In this document: in pieces, positions 25,004-34,967 of the stretch
How positions within the stretch are numbered: the stretch's first letter is position 1
Layout: every line of letters begins with the position of its first letter
Source of the DNA: Bacteroidota bacterium
Lineage (GTDB): Bacteria; Bacteroidota; Bacteroidia; B-17B0; Aurantibacillaceae
Length of the DNA stretch: 64,000 nt
Direction of reading: 5' to 3'
NCBI GenBank assembly: GCA_025362395.1
Contig: JANYGK010000036.1
Span: 18,356-82,355 of the forward strand
Position numbers and translations under genes: made by a program
The notes under the pieces: generated by a model
Databases searched by the model: none
Seen by the model: only the letters and a program-made list of their open reading frames with translations
Told to the model about the DNA's origin: nothing

Positions 25004-26161
25004 TTATTCTAACCAGCTTTTATAATATTTCCCGTCATCAATAGCCATAGCGTCTTCCGTAACTTTTAAAGGACGAAATGTATCAACCATCACAGCAAGC
25101 TCTTCCGTAACGGTTTTTCCAATGCTGCGTTCCATAGCCCCCGGCGCAGGACCATGGGGTATACCTTTAGGGTGCAACGTAATATAACCTTGTTCAATAT
25201 TATTACGGCTCATAAAATCACCGTCTACATAATACAACACTTCATCACTGTCAATATTACTGTGGTTATAAGGCGCAGGTACAGACAATGGATGGTAATC
25301 ATATAAGCGCGGGCAAAACGAACACACAACAAAGGCATCTGTTTCAAACGTTTGATGCACCGGAGGCGGTTGATGAATACGGCCGGTTATAGGTTCGAAA
25401 TTATGGATTGAAAATGCCCAAGGGAAATTGTATCCGTCCCAACCAACCACATCAAACGGATGCGAAGCATATACAATTTCATGCATCATACCCTCCTTTT
25501 TTACCTTAATTAAAAAGTCACCCTTTTCATCATACGTTTCTAATTGAGAAGGTAATTTAAAATCACGCTCGCAAAACGGGGAATGCTCTAAATGCTGTCC
25601 GCTTTGGTTTTTATAACGCTTTGGTGTGTAAATAGGATGAGGCGATTCTACATAAAAAATCCGGTTATCCGTTGTATCAAACTGCATTTGATAAATGATT
25701 CCGCGGGGAATAATTAAATAATCGCCGTACTCAAACGGAATATTTCCCATAAGGGTTCTTAACGTACCTTTCCCTTTGTGAATAAACAGCATTTCATCAC
25801 AATCAGCGTTCTTATAAAAATAAGAAGTCATACTTTGTTTAGGCGCGGCAAGTCCTATGTAACAATCACTGTTAAATAAAACCGTTTTCCTGCTTTCTAA
25901 AAAATCGTCGGCAGGTTTAATCTCAAAGCCTTTTAATAATAGAGCTTTAATGTTTTTATCAATTGCTACCTTAGGAGAAACATCATAACTTTTAATGATT
26001 TCTTTTACCTGTGTTGGCCGGTGAGTATGATATAATAAAGAAGAAAAGCCGTGAAAGCCTTCTGTTCCGAATAATTGTTCGTAGTAAAAATTTCCCTCAG
26101 GAGATTTAAAGATCGTATGGCGTTTTGGTGGAATATTTCCTAAATGATGATAGAGTGGCAT
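25004..26161 (-). CDS. hmgA: Homogentisate 1,2-dioxygenase
   Basis: This 385-residue cupin-type iron dioxygenase opens the homogentisate ring to maleylacetoacetate, the step after HPPD. Recognisable parts are MPLYHHLGNIPPKRHT at the start, GDYLIIPRGIIYQ in the first cupin, the substrate region DVVGWDGYNFPWAFSI, and the metal-binding stretch NHSNIDSDEVLYYVDG followed by HPKGIPHGP with the His/Glu ligands. Length is slightly below the human enzyme and normal for bacterial forms. fahA and maiA are not in the window. Confidence 0.92.
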   Translation of the reverse strand: MPLYHHLGNIPPKRHTIFKSPEGNFYYEQLFGTEGFHGFSSLLYHTHRPTQVKEIIKSYDVSPKVAIDKNIKALLLKGFEIKPADDFLESRKTVLFNSDCYIGLAAPKQSMTSYFYKNADCDEMLFIHKGKGTLRTLMGNIPFEYGDYLIIPRGIIYQMQFDTTDNRIFYVESPHPIYTPKRYKNQSGQHLEHSPFCERDFKLPSQLETYDEKGDFLIKVKKEGMMHEIVYASHPFDVVGWDGYNFPWAFSIHNFEPITGRIHQPPPVHQTFETDAFVVCSFCPRLYDYHPLSVPAPYNHSNIDSDEVLYYVDGDFMSRNNIEQGYITLHPKGIPHGPAPGAMERSIGKTVTEELAVMVDTFRPLKVTEDAMAIDDGKYYKSWLE

Positions 26162-26261
26162 TTTTAGTCAGTTAGAGAATTAGTAAGATAGTGAATTAGA
26201 AAAGGTGTTACTATACGAATATACAAATCTTGATTTCATATTTATGTTATTAAATTTTATT

Positions 26262-27335
26262 TTATTTTTCTATGCTGAGCGAAGCCTTTATAATCTCAGC
26301 TAAATTGGGCCTTAACCGACTTTTATAAACCGATAAATTTTCCTCATCGTTCTTATGTTTTCCTTTTCGCAAAGCCCTTTGTTCTTCAACAGGTAAGGCT
26401 GCTATTTCCATGCACTTGGGTGTACAGCAACCCTGCATCTCATTCGCACACGCATCACATTGTATAAATAATAAATGGCAATCATCGTTGTTACAGTTCA
26501 CATGCGTATCGCAGGCAGCACCGCACTGGTGGCATTTGCTTAATATATCTCCCGTAATACGCTCGCCTATGCGTTCATCAAATACAAAGTTTACTCCTCT
26601 GAATTTGCTTTCCAAGCCTTGCTGCTTCACTTCTTTAGCATATTGTATAATACCGCCTTGCAAATGGTTAACGTCCTTAAAGCCTTTATGCTTTAAATAA
26701 GCACTTGCTTTTTCGCAACGGATGCCGCCCGTACAATACATAATTACTTTTTTGTCTTCCTGCCCTTTTAAATGATCAACCACTAATGGCAATTCTTCCC
26801 TAAACGTATCTGCATCGGGGCAAAACGCATTATCAAACCGCCCTACCTCACTCTCATAATGGTTGCGCATATCAACCACAATAGTATTAGGATCTTCAAT
26901 GGCTTTATTAAACCCTTCGGCATTTAAATAAGCCCCTGTATTCGCGGCGTCAAAACTTGGGTCATTAATGCCATCGGCCACAACCTTCTCTTTTACTTTT
27001 ACGGCTAATTTATAAAATGATTTGCCATCATCATCAACGGCCATTTTAAGCGGCACATTTGTAAAACGCCCATCCCGGTAAAGATGTTCACTAAAACTAT
27101 CCAAGTTGCTTTTAGGTATACTCATTTGGGCATTAATGCCTTCATTTGCAATGTATATCCTGCCAAAGCAATTTAGCGTCGTCCAGTCTTTAAATAACTG
27201 ATCTCTTAATACTTTTGGATCGTCAATTTTTACATATTTATAAAAAGACAGAGTAATGCGCTCAATGCTTTCATGAGCTAAACGAAGCTTAAGTTCATCT
27301 TTGTTAATTCGGTTTCTTAATTCAGGCATTTTCAT
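26262..27335 (-). CDS. trhO: tRNA uridine-34 5-hydroxylase TrhO (rhodanese-like, YceA family)
   Basis: This 357-residue protein has an N-terminal domain (RITLSFYKYVKIDDP), a rhodanese domain with the active-site loop CTGGIRCEKAS, and a Cys-rich C-terminal part (CHQCGAACDTH...CDACANEMQGCC) typical of the UPF0176/TrhO group. Family members make 5-hydroxyuridine at the wobble position of tRNA. The start ATG at 27333-27335 gives MKMPELRNRINKDELK; a second ATG two codons later is equally possible. It is divergent from the threonine dehydrogenase gene. Confidence 0.9.
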   Translation of the reverse strand: MKMPELRNRINKDELKLRLAHESIERITLSFYKYVKIDDPKVLRDQLFKDWTTLNCFGRIYIANEGINAQMSIPKSNLDSFSEHLYRDGRFTNVPLKMAVDDDGKSFYKLAVKVKEKVVADGINDPSFDAANTGAYLNAEGFNKAIEDPNTIVVDMRNHYESEVGRFDNAFCPDADTFREELPLVVDHLKGQEDKKVIMYCTGGIRCEKASAYLKHKGFKDVNHLQGGIIQYAKEVKQQGLESKFRGVNFVFDERIGERITGDILSKCHQCGAACDTHVNCNNDDCHLLFIQCDACANEMQGCCTPKCMEIAALPVEEQRALRKGKHKNDEENLSVYKSRLRPNLAEIIKASLSIEK

Positions 27336-27442
27336 AATAGATATAATTGCAGGTTATACTATTAATAATTGCGGAGTATTTGAGTTTATGAATTAGTAAT
27401 TAAACTTACAAATTGAACATTTTCAAATTCAACAATTATTCT

Positions 27443-27450
27443 TACGTTTG
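27443..27450 (+). promoter_or_regulatory. -7 box for the threonine dehydrogenase gene
   Basis: TACGTTTG matches TAnnTTTG exactly; TTTT (27420-27423) lies at the 19-bp -33 position. The leader would be about 40 nt to the ATG at 27492. Confidence 0.6.
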
Positions 27451-27491
27451 CAAAGGTAGTGAAAAACTAAAAATTACAACTGACTTTTATC

Positions 27492-28433
27492 ATGTACAAT
27501 AAAGAAGATAAAATTTTAATTATAGGTGCCGGTGGGCAAATTGGTATTGAACTCGCACAGGAATTAAGCTTATTATATGGTTCGAGTAATGTAATTGCTG
27601 CAGATGTTAAGCCGATCCCCGTGCTAAGCAATAACCCGTTCGAAAAATTAGATGTTTTAGATAAAGACGCTTTATTAAATGTAGTTAAAAAGCACGGCGT
27701 CTCTCACGTATATCTTTTGGCAGCCTTATTATCCGCTACAGGCGAGCAAAACCCTATGTTTGCATGGAAGCTCAACATGGAAGGCTTATTTAATGTATTA
27801 GAACTGGCAAAAGAAAAGCACATTACCAAAGTATATTGGCCAAGCTCTATTGCCGTTTTTGGGCCAACAACACCAAAAGTAAATACTCCGCAATATACAG
27901 TGATGGAACCGTCAACCATTTATGGTATTAGTAAACAGGCAGGTGAACGTTGGTGCGAATGGTACCACAATAAATTTGGTGTTGATGTAAGGAGCTTACG
28001 CTACCCCGGTCTTATTGGCTGGAAATCTGCCCCGGGCGGCGGAACAACTGATTATGCCGTTCATATTTTTCATGAAGCCTTAAAAAATAAAAGTTACGAA
28101 TGCTTTTTATCGGAAAATACTGCTTTGCCAATGATGCACATGGAAGATGCTATAAGAGCTACAATTGAAATTATGCATGTGCCTGCGGAAAATGTAAAAA
28201 TAAGAGGAAGCTATAATTTGGCCGGAATTAGTTTTACTCCTAAAGAAATTGCGGAGGAGATCAAAAAACACATCCCTGAATTTAATATTACCTATAAACC
28301 CGACTTCAGACAACAGATTGCTGACAGCTGGCCGCAGAGTATTGATGAGTCGTACGCTCAAAAAGATTGGGGCTGGAAGCAGAATTATAATTTAATTACT
28401 TTGGTTGACAACATGTTGCAAAACTTGGCATAA
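27492..28433 (+). CDS. NAD-dependent L-threonine 3-dehydrogenase (short-chain/epimerase type)
   Basis: This 313-residue extended short-chain dehydrogenase has NAD motif IIGAGGQIG (residues 10-18), substrate/catalytic Tyr144 and Lys148 in TIYGISKQAGERWC, and YPGLIGWKSAPGGGTTDYAV, which is characteristic of the SDR-type threonine dehydrogenases described in psychrophilic flavobacteria. The enzyme oxidises L-threonine to 2-amino-3-ketobutyrate. The partner ligase (kbl) is not in the window. Other epimerase activities are less likely given that loop. Confidence 0.85.
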   Translation: MYNKEDKILIIGAGGQIGIELAQELSLLYGSSNVIAADVKPIPVLSNNPFEKLDVLDKDALLNVVKKHGVSHVYLLAALLSATGEQNPMFAWKLNMEGLFNVLELAKEKHITKVYWPSSIAVFGPTTPKVNTPQYTVMEPSTIYGISKQAGERWCEWYHNKFGVDVRSLRYPGLIGWKSAPGGGTTDYAVHIFHEALKNKSYECFLSENTALPMMHMEDAIRATIEIMHVPAENVKIRGSYNLAGISFTPKEIAEEIKKHIPEFNITYKPDFRQQIADSWPQSIDESYAQKDWGWKQNYNLITLVDNMLQNLA

Positions 28434-28597
28434 AAAGTGTTACTGTTTTGTAACTGTTTCCCACGAAAGACGTAGAAAATTAAAACCTTAACATTAATTA
28501 AATCCTTTTAACGGAATCATCGTTCATTTTACCGGGTTTGTCTAAAATATTTAACAAATTACAACAATATTACATAATTTAGTAAAAGTTATTGCCT

Positions 28598-29494
28598 ATG
28601 AAAAAAACATACTTTATACTGATTTTTTTGGTATATCAAATTAGTCAGGGTCAGTCCCAGTCTTACGAATTTGGAGGACCTAATAATAAAGATACTATAA
28701 ACTTGATTGATGCTTTAGGCAAAAAGCAAGGGAAATGGATTTTAAGAGGTAAACATAAACCCGGTTCCTGCTTTGCGCCCGATCAAAAAGCAGAAGAAGG
28801 CAAATATTCCGATAATCGTAAAATAGGAAAATGGTTCGAGTATTACTGTAACGGTAACATGAAAAATCAATTGACCTTCCAAAATGGCCGTCCCGATGGT
28901 TATGCTATTATGTACAATGAAAATGGTAAGATCTCTGAAGAAGGAAACTGGAAAAATAACCGCTGGACAGGCCCTTACAAATTATATTATGAAAACGGGC
29001 AGCCTCAGCATGAATTTAACTTTAATGCAAGTGGTAAAAGAGAAGGTCCCGTTAAATATTTTTATGAAAATGGCCAGTTAGCGATTGAAGGAAATTTTGT
29101 AAACGGAAAAGAAGCAGGTGTTATTAAAGAATACCATGAGAACGGTGATATAAAAGCAGAAAAAACATTTAATGACGGTAACGTAGATGTTGCATCCATT
29201 AAAGAGTACGAACCTAAAAAACCAATCGTTAAAACAGTTGATAAAATTGAAGGCCCTAAAGTGGTTCTCAAACCGGATGAAAAACCAAACGGTGCTACTT
29301 CAAAAGGACCAATGGTGTTAAACGGGCCTAACATTACTTACAATAAAAATAAACAAATTACCAAAGACGGTGTTTTTAAAGATAACCGCTTAATGGACGG
29401 TAAGAATTATATTTACGATGAAAACGGGATCTTACAACGTATCTCAGTTTACAAAAATGGAGTTTATGTGGGAGATGCGCCGATTGAAAATTAA
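28598..29494 (+). CDS. Exported YwqK/MORN-like repeat protein
   Basis: This 298-residue protein has a signal peptide (MKKTYFILIFLVYQISQGQS) and five or more repeats of the form GxWxxYxxNGxxxxExxFxxGxxxG (GKWFEYYCNGNMKNQLTF, GPYKLYYENGQPQHEFNF, GPVKYFYENGQLAIEGNF), then a Lys/Pro linker and one more repeat pair at the end. Databases call such proteins YwqK-family antitoxins, but in Bacteroidota they are usually exported repeat proteins of unknown role and no toxin gene is nearby. I start at the ATG at 28598; a TTG two codons earlier is less likely. Confidence 0.75.
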   Translation: MKKTYFILIFLVYQISQGQSQSYEFGGPNNKDTINLIDALGKKQGKWILRGKHKPGSCFAPDQKAEEGKYSDNRKIGKWFEYYCNGNMKNQLTFQNGRPDGYAIMYNENGKISEEGNWKNNRWTGPYKLYYENGQPQHEFNFNASGKREGPVKYFYENGQLAIEGNFVNGKEAGVIKEYHENGDIKAEKTFNDGNVDVASIKEYEPKKPIVKTVDKIEGPKVVLKPDEKPNGATSKGPMVLNGPNITYNKNKQITKDGVFKDNRLMDGKNYIYDENGILQRISVYKNGVYVGDAPIEN

Positions 29495-29518
29495 GTTTAA
29501 AAATTATTAAAAGAAACG

Positions 29519-29544
29519 AAGACGGCCGTGTGCCGTCTTTTTTT
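29519..29544 (+). terminator. Intrinsic terminator before cysS
   Basis: AAGACGGC (29519-29526) and GCCGTCTT (29532-29539) pair around a 5-nt loop, with a T run continuing to 29544. It separates the YwqK-repeat gene from cysS. Confidence 0.9.
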
Positions 29545-29573
29545 ATTGCTAAATTTAGGATCTTATTCGCCTT

Positions 29574-31037
29574 ATGGAAAAGCTTTTTATATACAATACC
29601 CTCAGCAGAAGAAAAGAAGAATTTAAAGCTATTAATGCGCCCTTTCTTGGCATGTATGTTTGCGGCCCTACCGTTTATGCTGATGTGCATTTGGGCAATT
29701 GCCGTACGTTTATGTCGTTTGATATTATGTACCGTTACCTTACTCATATAGGTTACAAAGTGCGCTACGTGCGTAATATTACTGATGCAGGCCATTTGGA
29801 GAGCGATGGGGATGAAGGAGAAGATAAAGTATCTAAAAAAGCTAAGCTTCAGCAATTGGAGCCTATGGAAATAGTGCAAACGTATACAGTTGGTTTCAGG
29901 GATGTAATGAATTTATTTAATACGTTACCGCCAAGCATTGAACCTACAGCAACCGGGCACATTATTGAACAACAGGAAATTGCTAAAAAAATTATTGCGA
30001 ATGGTTTAGCTTATGAAAGTAACGGCACTGTTTATTTTGATGTTGAGAAATATGCTAAAACAAATAATTACACGGAGCTTACCGGGCGTAAATTAGATGA
30101 GCTGCTTGAAAATACAAGGGAGTTGGACGGACAAAATGATAAGCGCGGACGCTTGGATTTTGCCTTATGGATAAAAGCGAAGCCTGAACATTTAATGAAA
30201 TGGCCAAGCCCCTGGGGTATAGGTTTTCCGGGCTGGCATATTGAATGTTCTGCCATGAGTACAAAATATTTAGGAGAGCAATTTGATATACATGGAGGCG
30301 GTATGGACCTGCAGGCTACGCATCATACCAACGAAATTGCACAAAATGTTGCCTATTGCGGCAAGAGCCCGGCTAATTACTGGATCCATACAAACATGCT
30401 AACCGTTAACGGTCAAAAAATGAGCAAGTCTTTAGGGAACAGTTTTTTACCTATGGAATTATTTACAGGTAAGCATCCTTTATTGCATAAAGGCTACACA
30501 CCAATGGCAGTAAGGTTTTTTATGATGCAAACCCATTACAGGAGTACGCTCGATTTTAGTAATGATGCCTTAGCAGCAGCCGAAAAAGCGTATACCCGTT
30601 TAATGGACAGTTTTAAAACATTACATACATTAAAGGCGGATCAGGTATCCACGGAAAACATCCCGGCGTTGGAAAGAACATGTTATGATGCGATGAACGA
30701 TGACTTTAATACGCCCGTATTGATCGCTCATTTGTTTGAAGCGATACGAATTATTAATTCTGCCAATGATAAAAAAGTGTCGTTAACCCAAGCCGACCTT
30801 GATCTTTTAAAAGCCATGTACCAACATTTCCTGTTTGATGTGATGGGATTAAAAAAAGAAGAAGAAATAGGTAAATCTACTACAGCGTTGCATGGTGTAA
30901 TGGAATTAGTATTGGATCTTAGGGCAAAGGCGAAAGCAAATAAAGATTTTGCAACCGCTGATGAAATAAGAAATAAATTAACAGCAGCTAACGTGCAGGT
31001 AAAAGACGGCAAAGACGGTGTAAGCTGGAACCTATAA
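29574..31037 (+). CDS. cysS: Cysteinyl-tRNA synthetase
   Basis: This 487-residue class I synthetase has the zinc cysteine and HIGH-type motif in YVCGPTVYADVHLGN, zinc ligands in GWHIECSAMS and HHTNE, and the KMSKSLGN loop (near residue 280). The C-terminal helical tRNA-binding part ends at KDGKDGVSWNL. All ligands appear intact. A terminator separates it from the upstream gene; the M28 peptidase follows after 36 bp and is probably co-transcribed. Confidence 0.96.
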   Translation: MEKLFIYNTLSRRKEEFKAINAPFLGMYVCGPTVYADVHLGNCRTFMSFDIMYRYLTHIGYKVRYVRNITDAGHLESDGDEGEDKVSKKAKLQQLEPMEIVQTYTVGFRDVMNLFNTLPPSIEPTATGHIIEQQEIAKKIIANGLAYESNGTVYFDVEKYAKTNNYTELTGRKLDELLENTRELDGQNDKRGRLDFALWIKAKPEHLMKWPSPWGIGFPGWHIECSAMSTKYLGEQFDIHGGGMDLQATHHTNEIAQNVAYCGKSPANYWIHTNMLTVNGQKMSKSLGNSFLPMELFTGKHPLLHKGYTPMAVRFFMMQTHYRSTLDFSNDALAAAEKAYTRLMDSFKTLHTLKADQVSTENIPALERTCYDAMNDDFNTPVLIAHLFEAIRIINSANDKKVSLTQADLDLLKAMYQHFLFDVMGLKKEEEIGKSTTALHGVMELVLDLRAKAKANKDFATADEIRNKLTAANVQVKDGKDGVSWNL

Positions 31038-31073
31038 CGAGATGCAAAGCTTTAGATAATAAAAAATCAATTA

Positions 31074-32069
31074 ATGAAACTCTCAAAAAAAATCACATTG
31101 TTTTCTTTAGCTGCGGTATTGTTTGCCTGCGAAGAAAATAAACCTAAAGAACAGGTTGTAACAGAAGTCCCAAAAGCCCCTAAGCAACATGTTACGCCGC
31201 CTGATTTTAATGCAGACAGTGCATTTGTTTATATAAAAGCACAGGCAGATATGGGTCCGAGAGTTCCCGGCAGTAAGGCTCACGATAACGCGGTTGCTTA
31301 TTACGAAAAGCAATTTAAAAAATTTGGTGCTGAAGTTATTATACAAAAAGGAAGTGTTACTACTTATGATAATAAGCCGTGGATCCTAAAAAACATTATT
31401 GCGTCTTATAATTCAAAAGCACCGGATCGTATTTTATTATGCTCCCATTGGGACAGCAGGCCTTTTGCAGATAAAGATCCTAAAATTGAGAACAGGACAA
31501 AACCTTGTCCCGGTGTAAATGATGGAGCAAGCGGAGTGGGCGTGTTGATGGAAATAGCACGTTTGGCTTCTGTTAAAAAACCGAATGTAGGCATTGATAT
31601 TATTTTATTTGATCTGGAAGATTACGGCGACGACGGCGGCAACCCTGAAACATGGTGCCTTGGTTCACAATACTGGAGTAAGAATTTACATATACCTTAT
31701 TACGGAGCTAAATTCGGAATTTTGTTAGACATGATCGGCGCAAAAAATGCTACCTTTTATAAAGAGGAAATCTCTATGACCTACGCGTCGGAGGCTGTAA
31801 ATAAAGTGTGGGGCGCAGCACAAAATTTAGGTTACAGCAATTATTTTATAAATCAGAAAATGGGCGGTATGACAGATGATCATAAATATGTGAATGAACT
31901 GGCGCAGGTTCCGTGTCTTGATATTATACATTATGAAATGAATGCTGCATCCGGCAGAGGAGAATTTTTTAAACATCATCATACGACTACCGACGATATA
32001 AATACGATTGATAAAAGTACGTTAAAGGCAGTAGGCCAAACGTTACTCGAAGTTATTTATAACGAATAA
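31074..32069 (+). CDS. M28-family zinc hydrolase lipoprotein (glutaminyl-cyclase-like)
   Basis: This 331-residue protein has a lipobox ending LFAC (Cys19). The M28 fold shows metal ligands in LLCSHWDSRPFAD (His) and GVNDGASGVG (Asp), the acidic FDLEDYGDDGG segment, and MTDDHKYVNEL. The conserved PGVNDGASGVGVLMEIARL and the spacing resemble glutaminyl-peptide cyclotransferase-like members as well as aminopeptidases. Activity on peptide N-termini in the periplasm is a family inference; cyclase versus peptidase cannot be decided here. Confidence 0.85.
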   Translation: MKLSKKITLFSLAAVLFACEENKPKEQVVTEVPKAPKQHVTPPDFNADSAFVYIKAQADMGPRVPGSKAHDNAVAYYEKQFKKFGAEVIIQKGSVTTYDNKPWILKNIIASYNSKAPDRILLCSHWDSRPFADKDPKIENRTKPCPGVNDGASGVGVLMEIARLASVKKPNVGIDIILFDLEDYGDDGGNPETWCLGSQYWSKNLHIPYYGAKFGILLDMIGAKNATFYKEEISMTYASEAVNKVWGAAQNLGYSNYFINQKMGGMTDDHKYVNELAQVPCLDIIHYEMNAASGRGEFFKHHHTTTDDINTIDKSTLKAVGQTLLEVIYNE

Positions 32070-32091
32070 AAATTCGCTTGCGGATTTTTTT
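32069..32091 (+). terminator. Weak terminator between the M28 gene and polA
   Basis: AAAATTCG and CGGATTTT (one G-T pair) enclose CTTG, followed by T residues to 32091. The stem overlaps the last base of the M28 stop codon. Read-through into polA is possible. Confidence 0.6.
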
Positions 32092-32120
32092 CTAATTACC
32101 ACTTTTTAAACCTTTATTTA

Positions 32121-34961
32121 ATGATCACAAAAGATACCCCGAAAAAATTATTTTTACTTGACGCTTATGCCTTAATCTACAGGGCATATTTTGCGTTTAG
32201 CAGCAACCCGCGCGTTACTTCCAAAGGATTAAATACTTCCGCGGTATTTGGGTTTACAAATACACTACTCGAAATTCTGATCAAAGAAAAGCCTTCACAT
32301 ATTGCTGTTGTGTTTGATATGGAAGGTCCAACGGTGAGGCATACAGATTTTTCTGAGTATAAAGCAAACAGGGAAGAAATGCCAGAAGACCTGAGGGTGT
32401 GTATTCCTATTATTACAAATTTGATCAAAGGCTTTAACATTCCTATTATTGGTTTGGAAGGATATGAAGCAGATGACGCAATAGGGACATTGGCTAAGAT
32501 AGCCGAACAGCAAGGATTTACAACGTATATGATGACCCCCGATAAAGATTACGGGCAGCTGGTAGATGAAAATACATTTATTTATAAACCTGCCCGTTTA
32601 GGCAACGGCGCGGAAATATTAGGTGTTGAAGAGATCTGTAAAAAATGGGAAATAAAAAATGTCAATCAGTTAATTGATATTTTAGGATTAATGGGCGATA
32701 AAGTAGATAACATTCCCGGCATACCGGGAGTAGGCGAAAAGACTGCTATACAATTAGTGAAAGATTTTGGTACCATTGAGAATTTATTGGAGAATACAGA
32801 TAAATTGAAAGGTAAGCTTAAAGAAAAAGTAGAAAATAATAAGGATAAAGCAATACAATCGAAATGGTTGGCGACAATAATTTTAGATGTACCTATTGAA
32901 TTTAATGAAGCAGAGCTTGCCATTAAAGAAATTAATAAAGAGGCGTTGCGTGAATTATTTACAGAATTAGAATTCAGAGGGATAGCTCAGAAAGTATTAG
33001 GAGAAGACATTGGCGGAGGAAAGGAACTGTTTGCTAATTCTAATAAACCGAAAGAGGCAAAAGCGCCAAAGCCTGATTTGTTTAATACTGGCGATTTGTT
33101 TAGCGAAGAAAATATTGCCATCGAAGAACAGGAAGCCGCTAAAGTCTTTAAAACTGTAAAAGACCTGAATCCGAATTATATGTTATGTGATACACCGGAG
33201 TCTATTGAAAATTTATTGGCTGTTTTGAGTGCAAATCCGGAATATTGCTTTGATACAGAAACAACCGACTTGGATACGATTAAAGCCGAACTTGTAGGAA
33301 TGTCATTTTCAGTAAAGCCTTTAGAAGCTTACTACGTGCCGGTTTCGGAAGATCAAACGGAAGCACAGAAAATGGTTGATCTGTTTAAGCCGATCTTAGC
33401 AGATGAGACAAAAACGTTAATAGGACAGAACATAAAGTACGATCTACAGATATTAAAAAATTATGGTATTGAAATAAAAAATAAATTATGGGATACCATG
33501 GTAGCACACTTTTTATTTATGCCGGAGATGAGGCATAACATGAATGTGTTGGCAGAAACGTATTTAGATTATTCCCCGATAAGTATTGAAACGTTGATCG
33601 GCAAAAAAGGGAAAGATCAGTTAACGATGCGTTCTGTTTCTTTAGACATTATTAAAGATTATGCTGCGGAAGATGCGGACATTACTTTAAAATTAAAACA
33701 CGCTTTTGAGCCTAAGTTAAAAGAATCGCAAACAGAAAAATTATTTCATGAGGTGGAAGTGCCGTTAATCCATGCGTTAGCGGGTATGGAAAGGGAAGGG
33801 ATTAATTTAGATGTGAATGTATTAAAGGAATTTTCCGCTCAATTGCAAGAGGATATTACAAGAGTGGATGCCGAAATTCAACAACTGGCAGGCACAAAAT
33901 TTAATATCTCTTCACCGAAACAAGTCGGTGAAATTTTATTCGATTATCTTAAAGTAATTGAAAAACCAAAAAAAACAAAGACGGGTCAATATGCCACAGG
34001 GGAAGATATTTTATCGAAGCTGGAAGGAAAGCATCCTATCATTGCTAAGATTTTAGATTACAGGGAATTGGTAAAATTAAAGTCTACCTATGTGGATAGT
34101 TTACCTTTGTTGGTGAATGAAAAAACAAATCGCCTGCACACCACGTTTAACCAAGTTGTGGCGGTTACAGGGCGTTTGAGCAGTGATAATCCCAATCTTC
34201 AAAATATTCCAATCCGTACCGAAAGAGGAAGACAAATTCGTAAAGCATTTATTCCACGCGGTGAAGATTATGTATTGTTAAGTGCGGATTATTCTCAAAT
34301 TGAATTGCGTATTGTGGCTTCTATCAGCGGTGATGCTAATATGTGTGAAGCGTTTATTTCCGGTAAAGATATTCATACAGCCACCGCGGCTAAAGTGTAC
34401 GGCATTGAAGAATCGGAGGTGACAAAGGAAATGCGTTATAAAGCCAAAAGTGTAAACTTTGGTATTATATATGGGCAGGGCGCTTTTGGTTTAGCCGATA
34501 ATTTAAATATACCGCGCGCGGAAGCAAAACAATTAATTGATAATTACTTTGCACAATACGGTTCTATTAAAGAGTATATGAATTCGGAAATTGAGTTTGC
34601 AAAAGAGCATGGGTATGTACAAACGTTAATGGGGCGTAAACGTTGGTTAAAAGACATTAATTCGGCTAACCAAACAGTGAGGTCGTATGCGGAACGAAAT
34701 GCTATTAATGCGCCAATACAAGGTTCCGCCGCCGATATGATAAAAGTGGCTATGGTCAATATTCATAACGAATTAAAATCGATGAATGTAAAATCAAGGA
34801 TGGTATTGCAGGTACATGATGAGTTAGTGTTTGATGTCTATAAACCGGAATTGGAAATGTTGAAACCAATTATTGAAAAACACATGCAGGAAGCCTTGCC
34901 ATTAAAGGTTCCTGTTGAGGTAGGAATGGGTGTTGGTAATAATTGGTTGGAGGCACATTAA
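32121..34961 (+). CDS. polA: DNA polymerase I
   Basis: This 946-residue replicative-repair polymerase has three domains. The 5'-nuclease (residues about 10-290) carries LLDAYALIYRAYFAF, GYEADDAIGTLA and the helix-hairpin-helix GDKVDNIPGIPGVGEKTA. The 3'-5' exonuclease is intact, with CFDTETTDLD near residue 377, so proofreading should be active. The polymerase domain has LSADYSQIELRI (about 721), a KSVNFGIIYGQG finger helix and VHDELVFDV (about 898). The N-terminal Met is at 32121. It is followed by a dispersed-type repeat and a convergent helicase gene. Confidence 0.96.
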   Translation: MITKDTPKKLFLLDAYALIYRAYFAFSSNPRVTSKGLNTSAVFGFTNTLLEILIKEKPSHIAVVFDMEGPTVRHTDFSEYKANREEMPEDLRVCIPIITNLIKGFNIPIIGLEGYEADDAIGTLAKIAEQQGFTTYMMTPDKDYGQLVDENTFIYKPARLGNGAEILGVEEICKKWEIKNVNQLIDILGLMGDKVDNIPGIPGVGEKTAIQLVKDFGTIENLLENTDKLKGKLKEKVENNKDKAIQSKWLATIILDVPIEFNEAELAIKEINKEALRELFTELEFRGIAQKVLGEDIGGGKELFANSNKPKEAKAPKPDLFNTGDLFSEENIAIEEQEAAKVFKTVKDLNPNYMLCDTPESIENLLAVLSANPEYCFDTETTDLDTIKAELVGMSFSVKPLEAYYVPVSEDQTEAQKMVDLFKPILADETKTLIGQNIKYDLQILKNYGIEIKNKLWDTMVAHFLFMPEMRHNMNVLAETYLDYSPISIETLIGKKGKDQLTMRSVSLDIIKDYAAEDADITLKLKHAFEPKLKESQTEKLFHEVEVPLIHALAGMEREGINLDVNVLKEFSAQLQEDITRVDAEIQQLAGTKFNISSPKQVGEILFDYLKVIEKPKKTKTGQYATGEDILSKLEGKHPIIAKILDYRELVKLKSTYVDSLPLLVNEKTNRLHTTFNQVVAVTGRLSSDNPNLQNIPIRTERGRQIRKAFIPRGEDYVLLSADYSQIELRIVASISGDANMCEAFISGKDIHTATAAKVYGIEESEVTKEMRYKAKSVNFGIIYGQGAFGLADNLNIPRAEAKQLIDNYFAQYGSIKEYMNSEIEFAKEHGYVQTLMGRKRWLKDINSANQTVRSYAERNAINAPIQGSAADMIKVAMVNIHNELKSMNVKSRMVLQVHDELVFDVYKPELEMLKPIIEKHMQEALPLKVPVEVGMGVGNNWLEAH

Positions 34962-34967
34962 AAACCT

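Noticed and set aside
28598..29494. Toxin-antitoxin module implied by the YwqK name
   Set aside because: The protein is exported, the repeats are MORN-like, and no toxin gene lies on either side.
29376..29879. 167-residue minus-strand frame over the start of cysS
   Set aside because: It is the antisense shadow of cysS, with a composition unlike the neighbouring proteins.
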